A stretch of DNA of 64,000 nt, from assembly GCA_905116865.2 (NCBI GenBank), contig CAJHNH020001112.1, positions 1,650,932-1,714,931 on the forward strand, written 5' to 3'. Positions 33,036 through 44,621 of the stretch are shown piece after piece. Position 1 is the first letter of the stretch; each line of letters opens with the position of its first letter. Made by a program: the position numbers and the translations under genes. Source of the stretch: Candidula unifasciata (lineage: Eukaryota; Mollusca; Gastropoda; Stylommatophora; Geomitridae). The notes beneath the pieces are model-generated. The model was not told where the DNA came from. It searched no databases and saw only the letters and a list, made by a program, of their open reading frames with translations.

Positions 33036-36000
33036 CCAAGAAGCACCGTGTGTGTATATATAACTGTGATGTAGCACCGTGTGTATATACAACTGTGGTG
33101 TAGCATGGTGTGTATATACAACTGTGATGTAGCACCGTGTGTATATACAACTGTGGTGTAGCACCGTGTGTATATACAACTGTGGTGTAGCACCGTGTGT
33201 ATATATAACTGTGATGTAGCACCGTGTGTATATATAACTGTGATGTAGCACCGTGTGTATATATAACTGTGATGTAGCACCGTGTGTATATATAACTGTA
33301 ATGTAGCACCGTGTGTATATATAACTGTGATGTAGCACCGTGTGTATATACAACTGTAATGTAGCACCGTGTGTATATACAACTGTGATGTAGCACCGTG
33401 TGTATATACAACTGTGATGTAGCACCGTGTGTATATACAACTGTGGTGTAGAACCGTGTGTATATACAACTGTGGTGTAGCACTGTATGTATATATAACT
33501 GTGATGTAGCACCGTGTGTATATATAACTGGGGTGTAGCACCGTGTGTATATACAACTGTGATGTAGCACCGTGTGTATATATAACTGTGATGTAGCACC
33601 GTGTGTATATATAACTGTGATGTAGCACCGTGTGTATATACAACTGTGGTGTAGCACCGTGTGTATATACAACTGTGGTGTAGCACCGTGTGTATATATA
33701 ACTGTGGTGTAGCACCGTGTGTATATACAACTGTGATGTAGCACCGTGTGTATATACAACTGTGGTGTAGCATGGTGTGTATATACAACTGTGGTGTAGC
33801 ACCGTGTGTATATACAACTGTAATGTAGCATGGTGTGTATATACAACTGTGGTGTAGCACCGTGTGTATATACAACTGTAATGTAGCATGGTGTGTATAT
33901 ACAACTGTGGTGTAGCACCGTATGTATATACAACTGTGATGTAGCACCGTGTGTATATACAACTGTGGTGTAGCACTGTGTGTATATACAACTGTGATGT
34001 AGCACCGTGTGTATATACAACTGTGATGTAGCACCGTGTGTATATACAACTGTGGTGTAGCACCGTGTGTATATACAACTGTGGTGTAGCATGGTGTGTA
34101 TATACAACTGTAATGTAGCATGGTGTATATAAACCACTGTAATGTAGCATGGTGTGTATAAACAACTGTAATGTAGCATGGTGTGTATAAACAACTGTAA
34201 TGTAGCATGGTGTGTATAAACAACTGTAATGTAGCATGGTGTGTATAAACAACTGTAATGTAGCATGGTGTGTATATACAACTGTGGTGTAGCACCGTGT
34301 GTATATACAACTGTGATGTAGCACCGTGTGTATATACAACTGTGGTGTAGCATGGTGTGTATATACAACTGTGGTGTAGCACCGTGTGTATATACAACTG
34401 TAATGTAGCATGGTGTGTATATACAACTGTGGTGTAGCACCGTGTGTATATACAACTGTAATGAAGCACCGTGTGTATATACAACTGTGGTGTAGCACCG
34501 TGTGTATATACAACTGTGATGTAGCACCGTGTGTATATACAACTGTGATGTAGCACCGTGTGTATATACAACTGTGGTGTAGCACCGTGTGTATATACAA
34601 CTGTAGTGTAGCATGGTGTGTATATACAACTGTAGCATGTAGCATGGTGTGTGTGTATATAACCACTGTAATGTAGCATGGTGTGTATAAACACTGTAAT
34701 GTAGCATGGTGTGTTATAAACAACTGTAATGTAGCATGGTGTGTATAAACAACTGTAATGTAGCATGGTGTGTATAAACAACTGTAATGTAGCATGGTGT
34801 GTATAAACAACTGTAATGTAGCATGGTGTGTATATACAACTGTAATGTAGCATGGTGTGTATATACAACTGTGGATGTAGCACCGTGTGTATATACAACT
34901 GTAATGTAGCAGCACAACTGTAAATGTAGTGTATATAAACAACTGTAATGTAGCATGGTGTGTATATAAACAACTGTAATGTAGCATGGTGTATATAAAA
35001 CAACTGTAATGAAGCATGGTGTATAAACAACTGTAATGTAGCATGGTGTGTATAAACAACTGTAATGTAGCATGGTGTGTATAAACAACTGTAATGTAGC
35101 ATGGTGTGTATAAACAACTGTAATGTAGCATGGTGTGTATATAAAACTGTAATGTAGCATGGTGTATATAAACCACTGTAATGTAGCATGGTGTGTATAA
35201 ACAACTGTAATGTAGCATGGTGTGTATAAACAACTGTAATGTAGCACCGTGTGTATATACAACTGTGGTGTAGCATGGTGTGTATATACAACTGTGGTGT
35301 AGCACCGTGTGTATATACAACTGTGGTGTAGCACCGTGTGTATATACAACTGTGGTGTAGCATGGTGTGTATATACAACTGTGGTGTAGCATGGTGTGTA
35401 TATACAACTGTGGTGTAGCACCGTGTGTATATACAACTGTGGTGTAGCACCGTGTGTATATACAACTGTGGTGTAGCATGGTGTGTATATACAACTGTGG
35501 TGTAGCACCGTGTGTATATACAACTGTGGTGTAGCACAACTGTGTGTGTATATACAACTGTGGTGTAGCACCGTGTGTATATACAACTGTGGTGTAGCAC
35601 CGTGTGTATATACAACTGTAATGTAGCATGGTGTGTATATACAACTGTGGTGTGGTGTAGCACGTGTGTATATACAACTGTAATGTAGCATGGTGTGTAT
35701 ATACAACTGTGGTGTAGCACCGTATGTATATACAACTGTGATGTAGCACCGTGTGTATATACAACTGTGGTGTAGCACCGTGTGTATATACAACTGTGAT
35801 GTAGCACCGTGTGTATATACAACTGTGATGTAGCACCGTGTGTATATACAACTGTGGTGTAGCACCGTGTGTATATACAACTGTGGTGTAGCATGGTGTG
35901 TATATACAACTGTAATGTAGCATGGTGTATATAAAATACTGTAATGTAGCATGTTGTGTATAAACAACTGTAATGTAGCATGGTGTGTATAAACAACTGT

Positions 36001-39000
36001 TATGTAGCATGGTGTGTATAAACAACTGTAATGTAGCATGGTGTGTATATACAACTGTGGTGTAGCACCGTGTGTATATACAACTGTGATGTAGCACCGT
36101 GTGTATATACAACTGTAATGTAGCATGGTGTATATAAACAACTGTAATGTAGCATGGTGTGTAAAAACAACTGTAATGTAGCATGGTGTGTATAAACAAC
36201 TGTAATGTAGCATGGTGTGTATAAACAACTGTAATGTAGCATGGTGTGTATATACAACTGTGGTGTAGCATGGTGTGTATATACAACTGTGGTGTAGCAT
36301 GGTGTGTATATACAACTGTGGTGTAGCATGGTGTGTATATACAACTGTGGTGTAGCATGGTGTGTATATACAACTGTGGTGTAGCATGGTGTGTATATAC
36401 AACTGTGGTGTAGCATGGTGTGTATATACAACTGTGGTGTAGCATGGTGTGTATATACAACTGTGGTGTAGCATGGTGTGTATATACAACTGTGGTGTAG
36501 CACCGTGTGTATATACAACTGTGGTGTAGCACCGTGTGTATATACAACTGTAATGTAGCATGGTGTGTATATACAACTGTGATGTAGCATGGTGTGTATA
36601 TACAACTGTGGTGTAGCACCGTGTGTATATACAACTGTGGTGTAGCACCGTGTGTATATACAACTGTGGTGTAGCACTGTGTGTATATACAACTGTGATG
36701 TAGCATGGTGTGTATATACAACTGTGATGTAGCATGGTGTGTATATACAACTGTGATGTAGCATGGTGTGTATATACAACTGTGATGTAGCATGGTGTGT
36801 ATATACAACTGTGATGTAGCATGGTGTGTATATACAACTGTGATGTAGCATGGTGTGTATATACAACTGTGGTGTAGCACCGTGTGTATATACAACTGTG
36901 GTGTAGCACTGTGTGTATATACAACTGTGGTGTAGCATGGTGTGTATATACAACTGGGGTGTAGCATGGTGTGTATATACTACTGGGGTGTAGCACCGTG
37001 TGTATATACAACTGTGGTGTAGCACCGTGTGTATATACAACTGTGGTGTAGCATGGTGTGTATATACAACTGTGGTGTAGCATGGTGTGTATATACAACT
37101 GTGGTGTAGCACCGTGTGTATATACAACTGTGGTGTAGCATGGTGTGTATATACAACTGTGGTGTAGCACCGTGTGTATATACAACTGTGGTGTAGCATG
37201 GTGTGTATATACAACTGTGGTGTAGGTGTGTATATACACTGTGGTGTAGCACCGTGTGTATATACAAACTGTGTGTGTAGCACCGTGTGTATATACAACT
37301 GTGGTGTAGCACCGTGTGTATATACAACTGGGTGTAGCATGGTGTGTGTATATACAACTGTGGTGTAGCACCGTGTGTATATACAACTGTGGTGTAGCAC
37401 CGTGTGTATATACAACTGTGGTGTAGCACCGGTGTGTATATACAACTGTGGTGTAGCACCGTGTGTATATACAACTGGTGATGTAGCACCGTGTGTATAT
37501 ATACAACTGTAATGTAGCACCGTGTGTATATACAACTGTGGTGTAGCATGGTGTGTATATACAACTGTAATGTGTGCATGGTGTGTATATACAACTGTAA
37601 TGTAGCATGGTGTGTATAAACAACTGTAATGTAGCATGGTGTGTGGTATAAACAACTGTAATGTAGCATCGGTGTGTATAACAACTGTAATGTAGCATGT
37701 GTGTATAAACAACTGTAATGTAGCATGGTGTGTGTGTATATACAACTGTAATGTAGCATGGTGTGTATATACAACTGTGGTGTAGCACTGGTGTGTGTAT
37801 ATACAACTGTGATGTAGCATGGTGTGTATATACAACTGTAATGTAGCATGGTGTGTATAAACAACTGTAATGTAGCATGGTGTGTATATACAACTGTGGT
37901 GTAGCATGGTGTGTATATACAACTGTGGTGTAGCATGGTGTGTATATACAACTGTAATGTAGCATGGTGTGTATATATAACTGTGGTGTATGCATGGTGT
38001 GTATATGTGTGTATACAACTGTGGTGTAGCATGGTGTGTATATACAACTGTGGTGTAGCATGGTGGTGTATATACAACTGTGGTGTAGCATGGTGTGTAT
38101 ATACAACTGTGGTGTAGCATGGTGTGTATATACAACTGGGTGTGCATGGTGTGTATATACAACTGTGGTGTAGCATGGTGTGTATATACAACTGTAAGTG
38201 TAGCACCGTGTGTATATACAACTGTGGATGTAGCACCGTGTGTATATACAACTGTGGTGTAGCACCGTGTGTATATACAACTGTAATGTAGCATGGTGTG
38301 TATATACATCTGTGATGTAGCATGGTGTGTATATACAACTGTGGTGTAGCACCGTGTGTATATACAACAGTGGTGTAGCACCGTGTGTATATACAACTGT
38401 AATGTAGCATGGTGTGTATATACAACTGTGATGTAGCATGGTGTGTATATACAACTGTGATGTAGCATGGTGTCTATATACAACTATGATGTAGCATGGT
38501 GTGTATATACAACTGTGATATAGCATGGTGTGTATATACAACTGTGATGTAGCATGGTGTGTATATACAACTGTGATGTAGCATGGTGTGTATATACAAC
38601 TGTGGTGTAGCACCGTGTGTATATACAACTGTGGTGTAGCACTGTGTGTATATACAACTGTGGTGTAGCATGGTGTGTATATACAACTGGGGTGTAGCAT
38701 GGTGTGTATATACTACTGGAGTGTAGCACCGTGTGTATATACAACTGTGGTGTAGCACCGTGTGTATATACAACTGTGGTATAGCACTGTGTGTATATAC
38801 AACTGTGGTGTAGCATGGTGTGTATATACAACTGGGGTGTAGCACCGTGTGTATATACAACTGTGGTGTAGCACCGTGTGTATATACAACTGTGGTGTAG
38901 CACCGTGTGTATATATACAACTGGGGTGTAGCACCGTGTGTATATACAACTGGGGTGTAGCACCGTGTGTATATACAACTGGGGTGTAGCAGGTGTGTAT

Positions 39001-40578
39001 AGTCAACTGGTGTGTATATACAACTGTGGTGTAGCACCGTGTGTATATACAACTGTTATGTAGCACCGTGTGTATATACAACTGTGTATATGTAGCACCG
39101 TGTGTGTATATACAACTAGGGGTGTAGCACACCGTCGGTGTGTATATACAACTGGGGTGTAGCACCCGTGTGTATATACAACTGGGGTGTAGCACCGTGT
39201 GTATATACAACTGTGGTGTAGCACCGTGTGTATATACAACTGTGGTGTAGCACCTTGTGAATATACAACTGGGGTGTAGCACCGTGTGTATATACAACTG
39301 GGGTGTAGCACCGTGTGTATATACAACTGGGGTGTAGCACCGTGTGTATATACAACTGTGGTGTAGCACCGTGTGTATATACAACTGTGGTGTAGCACCG
39401 TGTGTATATACAACTGTGGTGTAGCACCGTGTGTATATACAACTGGGGTGTAGCACCGTGTGTATATATAACTGTGGTGTAGCACCGTGTGTATATACAA
39501 CTGAGGTGTAGCACCGTGTGTATATACAACTGTGGTGTAGCACCGTGTGTATATACAACTGGGGTGTAGCACCGTGTGTATATACAACTGGGGTGTAGCA
39601 CCGTGTGTATATACAACTGGGGTGTAGCACCGTGTGTATATACAACTTGGGTGTAGAACCGTGTGTATATACAACTGTGGTGTAGCACCGTGTGGATATA
39701 CAACTGGGGTGTAGCACCGTGTGTATATACAACTGTGGTGTAGCACCATGTGTATATACAACTGTGGTGTAGCACCGTGTGTATATACAACTGGGGTGTA
39801 GCACCGTGTGTATATACAACTGGGGTGTAGCACCGTGTGTATATACAACTGGGGTGTAGCACCGTGTGTATATACAACTGTGGTGTAGCACCGTGTGTAT
39901 ATACAACTGTGGTGTAGCACCGTGTGTATATACAACTGTGGTGTAGCACCGTGTGTATATACAACTGGGGTGTAGCACCGTGTGTATATACAACTGGGGT
40001 GTAGCACCGTGTGTAAAAACAACTGGGGTGTAGCACCGTGTGTATATACAACTGTGGTGTAGCACCGTGTGTATATACAACTGTGGTGTAGCACCGTGTG
40101 TATATACAACTGGGGTGTAGCACCGTGTGTATATACAACTGGGGTGTAGCACCGTGTGTATATACAACTGGGGTGTAGCACCGTGTGTATATACAACTGG
40201 GGTGTAGCACCGTGTGTATATACAACTGGGGTGTAGCACCGTGTGTATATACAACTGTGGTGTAGCACCGTGTGTATATACAACTGGGGTGTAGCACCGT
40301 GTGTATATACAACTGTGGTGTAGCACCGTGTGTATATACAACTGGGGTGTAGCACCGTGTGTATATACAACTGGGGTGTAGCACCGTGTGTATATACAAC
40401 TGGGGTGTAGCACCGTGTGTATATACAACTGGGGTGTAGCACCGTGTGTATATACAACTGTGGTGTAGCACCGTGTGTATATACAACTGTGGTGTAGCAC
40501 CGTGTGTATATACAACTGTGGTGTAGCATGGTGTGTATATACAACTGTGGTGTAGCACGTTGCGTGTAAACAACTGTG
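33036..40578. repeat. 29-bp satellite, about 260 units
   Basis: The unit joins GTAGCACCGTGTG, TATATAC and AACTGTGGT (29 bp). Main variants are CACCG versus CATGG, GTGGT versus GTAAT or GTGAT, and TATATAC versus TATAAAC. Because 29 is not a multiple of 3 and the unit has no minus-strand stop in any frame, each minus-strand frame stays open for hundreds of codons, up to about 1,330, and shows a 29-residue (87-bp) periodicity rich in Tyr, His and Cys. These frames lack start context and should not be taken as genes. The array lies inside intron 1 of the XPNPEP-like gene. The last 1.5 kb is the most homogeneous part, and 37.2-38.3 kb is the most indel-ridden. Confidence 0.97.
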
Positions 40579-40844
40579 ATACATGTTTCTGCTGCTAATG
40601 TAAGTTGTTATTTTGAATTTTTGGTGCTGCTTGGGATCCCACAAACCTCAGTTAACAACTCTAAAGAATCTAGAGTATACAGCTATGTATTAGACATCAA
40701 ACCAACATGGCCGCTCTTGAAGATTTCTGATCACTCTATTAGTATGTATGTCCTCAGAACCGATAACCCTCAGTCCATGATTGCCTCATGTTTCTCCGCT
40801 ATCTACAGTTATAATAAATATGTACACAGTGCTGATAACTGAGC

Positions 40845-41221
40845 AGCAATTGCACGAGAGTGGCAGGACCTTGTCATTTGCTGATGACGTCTTGGTATAC
40901 TGACATGGACGAGATCGTGAAGAGACTGCCAGTTCAATGCAGAGAGAGCTTGATTGCATCTCCTCCTAATGTGTAGATTCTAATGCTCATGTCAACCCTT
41001 TGAATGCATCGGTAACGTGGTTCTCCTTGAACGCGCCTATAGTAAAGGAAATTTGACGAGAACAAATCTGATGACATACCTCAGAGTGAGGTTTGATCGC
41101 AGCCTATCCTTCAAAAAACATGTTGACCATGTTATAACAAACGCGTACAAAGGCCTGTCAGCAATGAGAGTCCTGGCCACCGCTAATACTGAGCAGAGAC
41201 TGCTTCTGCTTCTGTTCCAGG
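40845..41221 (+). pseudogene. Jockey-type LINE RT fragment (left part)
   Basis: Broken frames show LSFADDVLVY (RT catalytic box, Y/F-A-D-D) near 40875. A frame at 41017-41216 then has TYLRVRFDRSLSFKKHVDHV and MRVLATANTEQRLLLLLFQ, the RT thumb of Jockey/CR1-type elements. The sequence is cut at 41221 by a hAT insertion and appears to resume at 47820. Stops and frameshifts show it was already decaying. Confidence 0.75.
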
Positions 41222-41429
41222 CATGGGCGCCCGCAGAAAATTTTCTAGAGGGGGACAAAATATTTTCAGTAATGTTTTAATAAAGTTTCAATTTACTGTA
41301 GCGTATTTGTATGATGAACGAACGGACAGGACACTGTAGTAATGAAGGGCATACTGTATCAACACATATTTTATTAACACAATATATGTATATAACAAAA
41401 AATATTACAACATAAATTTAAAATAAAAT

Positions 41430-41763
41430 TTATTCTTTAAACAAGAACTGGAGTCGTCTGTTATCGCTACCAAACATATCTACAATTTTGTCCATAAAGT
41501 CTTTTTTGTTGCAGTTCACTTTGTCTCTGTGTACGTTTAATATGCACAATCCAGAGAGGCGTTCATCTGACATTGTAGATCTAAGCCATGTTTTTATACG
41601 ACGTAATGTGCTAAACGATCACTCCACCGTACATGTTGTTGCTGGTAATGTTAGCAAAGCTAGTAAGGCATACCTGACACTCGGAGAAAACTTTGTAAAA
41701 AGTAACAAGTCGATGAAATCTTGGCTACTTTTGTATTCACTCATTTTCCAAAAATCAAACCAA
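41430..41763 (-). pseudogene. hAT transposase, C-terminal part
   Basis: The minus-strand frame gives YALLALLTLPATTCTVE, an in-frame TGA (41619-41621), then SFSTLRRIKTWLRSTMSDER, LSGLCILNVHRDKV and a TAA at 41432-41430. This is the hAT C-terminal dimerisation region, in the form found in ZMYM1-like transposase-derived proteins. It joins directly to the part at 46539 if the inner element is ignored. Confidence 0.85.
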
Positions 41764-41980
41764 CTCAAGAGTAGTTATACATGTACAAATTAGGTATACT
41801 GTGGCACCACCCTTCCACCACCGTTCCACCACCCCAACAGTCTTCCACCACCCCCCCCCCCCGCTCTTCCACCGCCCCACCACTCTTTCACCACCCCACC
41901 ACTCTACCACCAGTCCTGCTCCAGTCCACCACTCTAGTTCATGTCTTAATCCGGAAGTTCAAAGGTTCAAAAATCTGGAT

Positions 41981-42962
41981 CGATACTTTGCATTGTCTCC
42001 CGGGGTGTCGTTTGTCAGTATTTCTAGGGGACAGAAATATTTTTAATGAAGGCAAATCGATATTTCTTTAGTGTATTATTGCTCGGGCTGACAAATCGCT
42101 ATTTTGCAGGCGCATTATTATCTTCAAAGCCGTGGACGACAGGTGGCGTTATATAAAACAGGGCAGGCGGGGTAGGAGACCGGGGGCGACAGGGCGACTA
42201 ATAGAGTCGTTGCGGGCTGATGAGTTCTGTAATAGACAAAATTAGGATCGGATTGTTAGCGGGGATATGTATGTTATAAAACGAAACAATATAGGGGATA
42301 TGAAAATAAACTTATAGGCGGCAGTTTTGGGCGGCAAAGAGGGGTCCTTTTAGACTTGCGATAAAGAAACCTAGGAGGGCGGCGTGATGACCTGGATATA
42401 TTAGAAACGGCGGCTCGAGTGCCATCATCATCATCTGTGCCATGGGAGCGAAGGTCGACCGCTCAGGGATGGTTTGAGCTGTAGTAAAAAGGAGGACATA
42501 CAATAGAAGGGTGGGTGTCTGGTAATACTGTTGAGGGCCGAAGAGAAGAGACATAATTGGAAGACTGTCTGATTTTATAAATAAGTATTCGTCGGTTCTG
42601 ATCGGTCAGTAGGATAAAGTGGTAATTCTGCTGGAGCAGTCGGGTAAGGAAAATGTGTTATTCGGTTCGTGTGTCGCTCAACGGGGGTACGCCCGTACGC
42701 ACGCCCACCCGCCCGTACGCACGCCCGCCGGGACGCCCACCCGGACGCCCGCACGCACGCACGCCCACGGGACCGTTTTAGGGGATAGATAAAGAAACCT
42801 AGGAAGGTGGTTTGATGGCAGGGAGAAAGTGTGGCTTGGGCGCCATCATCATCATCCGCGTCGTCATAAACTGTCCTTTTCTGAGTAACATTAAACAGTT
42901 TTAGAATAGCTTTCAAATCGATCAAAGTAGCTGTTTGGAAACAGACACTATCATTATAAGTT
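41981..42962 (+). promoter_or_regulatory. Conserved noncoding leader of the Polinton-like element
   Basis: Upstream of the ATPase and shared with 62035-62798 of element 2. Two diverged tandem blocks each contain GATAAAGAAACCTAGGA and CCATCATCATCATC (about 42360-42440 and 42785-42860). A CG-rich GTACGCACGCCC repeat lies at 42675-42765. Probably promoter and leader sequence for the following genes. Antisense frames here change between copies and do not look coding. Confidence 0.5.
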
Positions 42963-43577
42963 ATGGACCCGCGGTGGAGGCATCCTTTTACCTCTCTGAA
43001 AGCCGGACCTACCGGTAGCGGTAAAACTGTATTTGTGCAGAAGTTTTTAAAACATCTGAGCGCTATGGTCGACCCAGTGCGGGGGGAGATTATTTGGTGC
43101 TACGGGGAATGGCAACCTCTGTATGACAACATGGAGGGCATTATCTTTAACGAAGGTCTTCCGGATATGGAACAATGGCAGGGGGGTAGGCGACGTCTAG
43201 TTGTCATAGACGATTTGATGTCCGAGACGGACGACAGAATCACTAAACTATTTACTAAAGGCAGTCATCATCGCAACATCAGTGTGATTTATAATGTACA
43301 AAATCTTTTTAGAAATAATAAAGAACAAAGAACCATCAGTTTAAATGCGCATTACCTGGTAGTTTTAAAAAACCCTCGTGACGGTTCACAGATCACCAAC
43401 TTGGCCAAACAGATGTATCCCGGCCGCGTATCCTACGTTCAAGAAAGCTTTAAAGACGTGACGACTAACCCCCACGGTTTTTTGCTATTCGACCTCCGAC
43501 AAGACACCCCAGACCAGCTCAGAATACGCAGCGAAACATTTCCCGACGAGAAACGAGTAGTGTACGTACCTAAATAA
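42963..43577 (+). CDS. Packaging ATPase (FtsK/HerA type) of Polinton-like element 1
   Basis: 204 residues, intact. Walker A is GPTGSGKT at residues 15-22. Walker B is LVVIDD at 79-84, with the paired acidic residues at 83-84. NVQNLF at 111-116 is a sensor-like motif. This family of small ATPases pumps DNA into the capsid in Polintons, adintoviruses and related double-jelly-roll viruses. The start codon directly follows the leader. The stop overlaps the next start by one base (TAATG at 43575-43579), a compact virus-like arrangement. Element 2 carries the same gene with a nonsense codon. The intact frame despite decay around it may indicate a recent insertion. Confidence 0.88.
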   Translation: MDPRWRHPFTSLKAGPTGSGKTVFVQKFLKHLSAMVDPVRGEIIWCYGEWQPLYDNMEGIIFNEGLPDMEQWQGGRRRLVVIDDLMSETDDRITKLFTKGSHHRNISVIYNVQNLFRNNKEQRTISLNAHYLVVLKNPRDGSQITNLAKQMYPGRVSYVQESFKDVTTNPHGFLLFDLRQDTPDQLRIRSETFPDEKRVVYVPK

Positions 43578-44177
43578 TGTCTGACAAGCTGAAGCGACAC
43601 GGCCAGATGCTGCGTTTTTTGTGCGGGGCGAAAGCCCACACAGCCAAAGACATCATAAAAACCGCCTCACCGGAGCTCGTACAGACACTTCGTGAAAGTT
43701 GTCACAATGTATTAAAAGTTAATGTCGCCCTGACACCCGTACCAATAGTATTTCGTATCACTGCAACATTAATAAGATCATTTACTTCAAGATTCAGTCT
43801 ATGCGAGGCACAGTGAACAAAGGCAGCCTTGGGGTAAATACTTCGAATTTTTGCCTAAACAACATTTTGTTTTCCGGCCATTGTCGAGCACCCATCATAA
43901 CGTTGACACAGCAGATTATTAAGGAGAAGACCAAATGTTTTGCAATGTTGAATAATACACTTTGTGAATGTTGTCACAATGTATTAAAAGTTAATGTCGC
44001 CCTGACACCCGGCTACAAGAGACGTTTGTGTCGTTACAAAAACAACCTCAGAGCGCTCACCCCAAAAAAAAAAAGAAACTTTCAATCAAAAAGCGAAAAG
44101 AGATTTTACACGGTGGGTTTCTCAGGGCGTTATTAGCGCCAGTACTAAGTGTGGTAAAAAGTATCTTGGGTTTCTAA
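43577..44177 (+). pseudogene. pX-like virion core protein, interrupted
   Basis: The start overlaps the ATPase stop. The first 54 codons match the intact copy at 63413: a basic N-terminal part with SDKLKRHGQMLRFLCGAK. The gene is then broken by 221 bp of hAT sequence (43739-43959) flanked by a 54-bp duplication of the gene itself (43686-43739 and 43959-44012). A further frameshift in an A-run near 44066 separates the hydrophobic C-terminus. In related elements the protein is a small, very basic core/pX-like protein. Here it cannot be made. Confidence 0.8.
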
Positions 44178-44179
44178 CC

Positions 44180-44575
44180 ATGATCAAGAAAATGATATTC
44201 ATCGACCTGCGTAAGATGGTCTCTGTGTTTCGAAAACAATATGTACCACCCGATACAGTCAACGATAGCCTACGTGATTTGGATACTCATATGCAACATG
44301 TCCTGGAAAATGAAGAGCTGTCGCCGCGTGACAAAGCCCGACTATATCAACAGACATTACAAAGTTACTTGACTCATCTGGATCATTACCGACACAAGTC
44401 ATTGTGTGTAGTGGATATTAAAACTTCCACAGAAACCCTGCTGTCGCCCCCACTACCAGTACCGCTAACAATTGAAGCAGAAGATAGCGAGACAGTGACT
44501 CATTCACCGTTGCCGGCTAAAACAAAAAGAAGACAGCTGACACGGAGACACCACAAGTTTCGTCGTATAAACTGA
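44180..44575 (+). CDS. Conserved small Polinton protein, function unknown
   Basis: 131 residues, two bases after the pX-like stop. A central helical segment SLRDLDTHMQHVLENEELSP and RLYQQTLQSYLTHLDHYRHK is followed by a Pro/Thr-rich linker and a basic end (KTKRRQLTRRHHKFRR). A homologous gene occupies the same place in element 2 from 63739. The position beside the pX-like gene and the basic tail suggest a DNA-associated virion protein. That is inference from context only. Confidence 0.7.
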   Translation: MIKKMIFIDLRKMVSVFRKQYVPPDTVNDSLRDLDTHMQHVLENEELSPRDKARLYQQTLQSYLTHLDHYRHKSLCVVDIKTSTETLLSPPLPVPLTIEAEDSETVTHSPLPAKTKRRQLTRRHHKFRRIN

Positions 44576-44621
44576 GACAAAGAAACAAAAAGTCTAAAAT
44601 ACCTACATCAAAGTGGGAGCA

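Noticed and set aside
33036..40578. CRISPR-like array (29-bp repeat)
   Set aside because: The units are contiguous with no unique spacers and the context is animal DNA.
33015..40644. Very long minus-strand open frames (about 480 to 1,330 codons) as Tyr/His/Cys-rich repeat proteins
   Set aside because: All three minus frames are open because a 29-bp unit without stops cycles through frames; the frames overlap each other, lack start context and break at unit indels.
42312..42925. Minus-strand frames upstream of the Polinton ATPase as genes
   Set aside because: The corresponding frames in element 2 are disrupted and simple-repeat driven; the region behaves as a noncoding leader.
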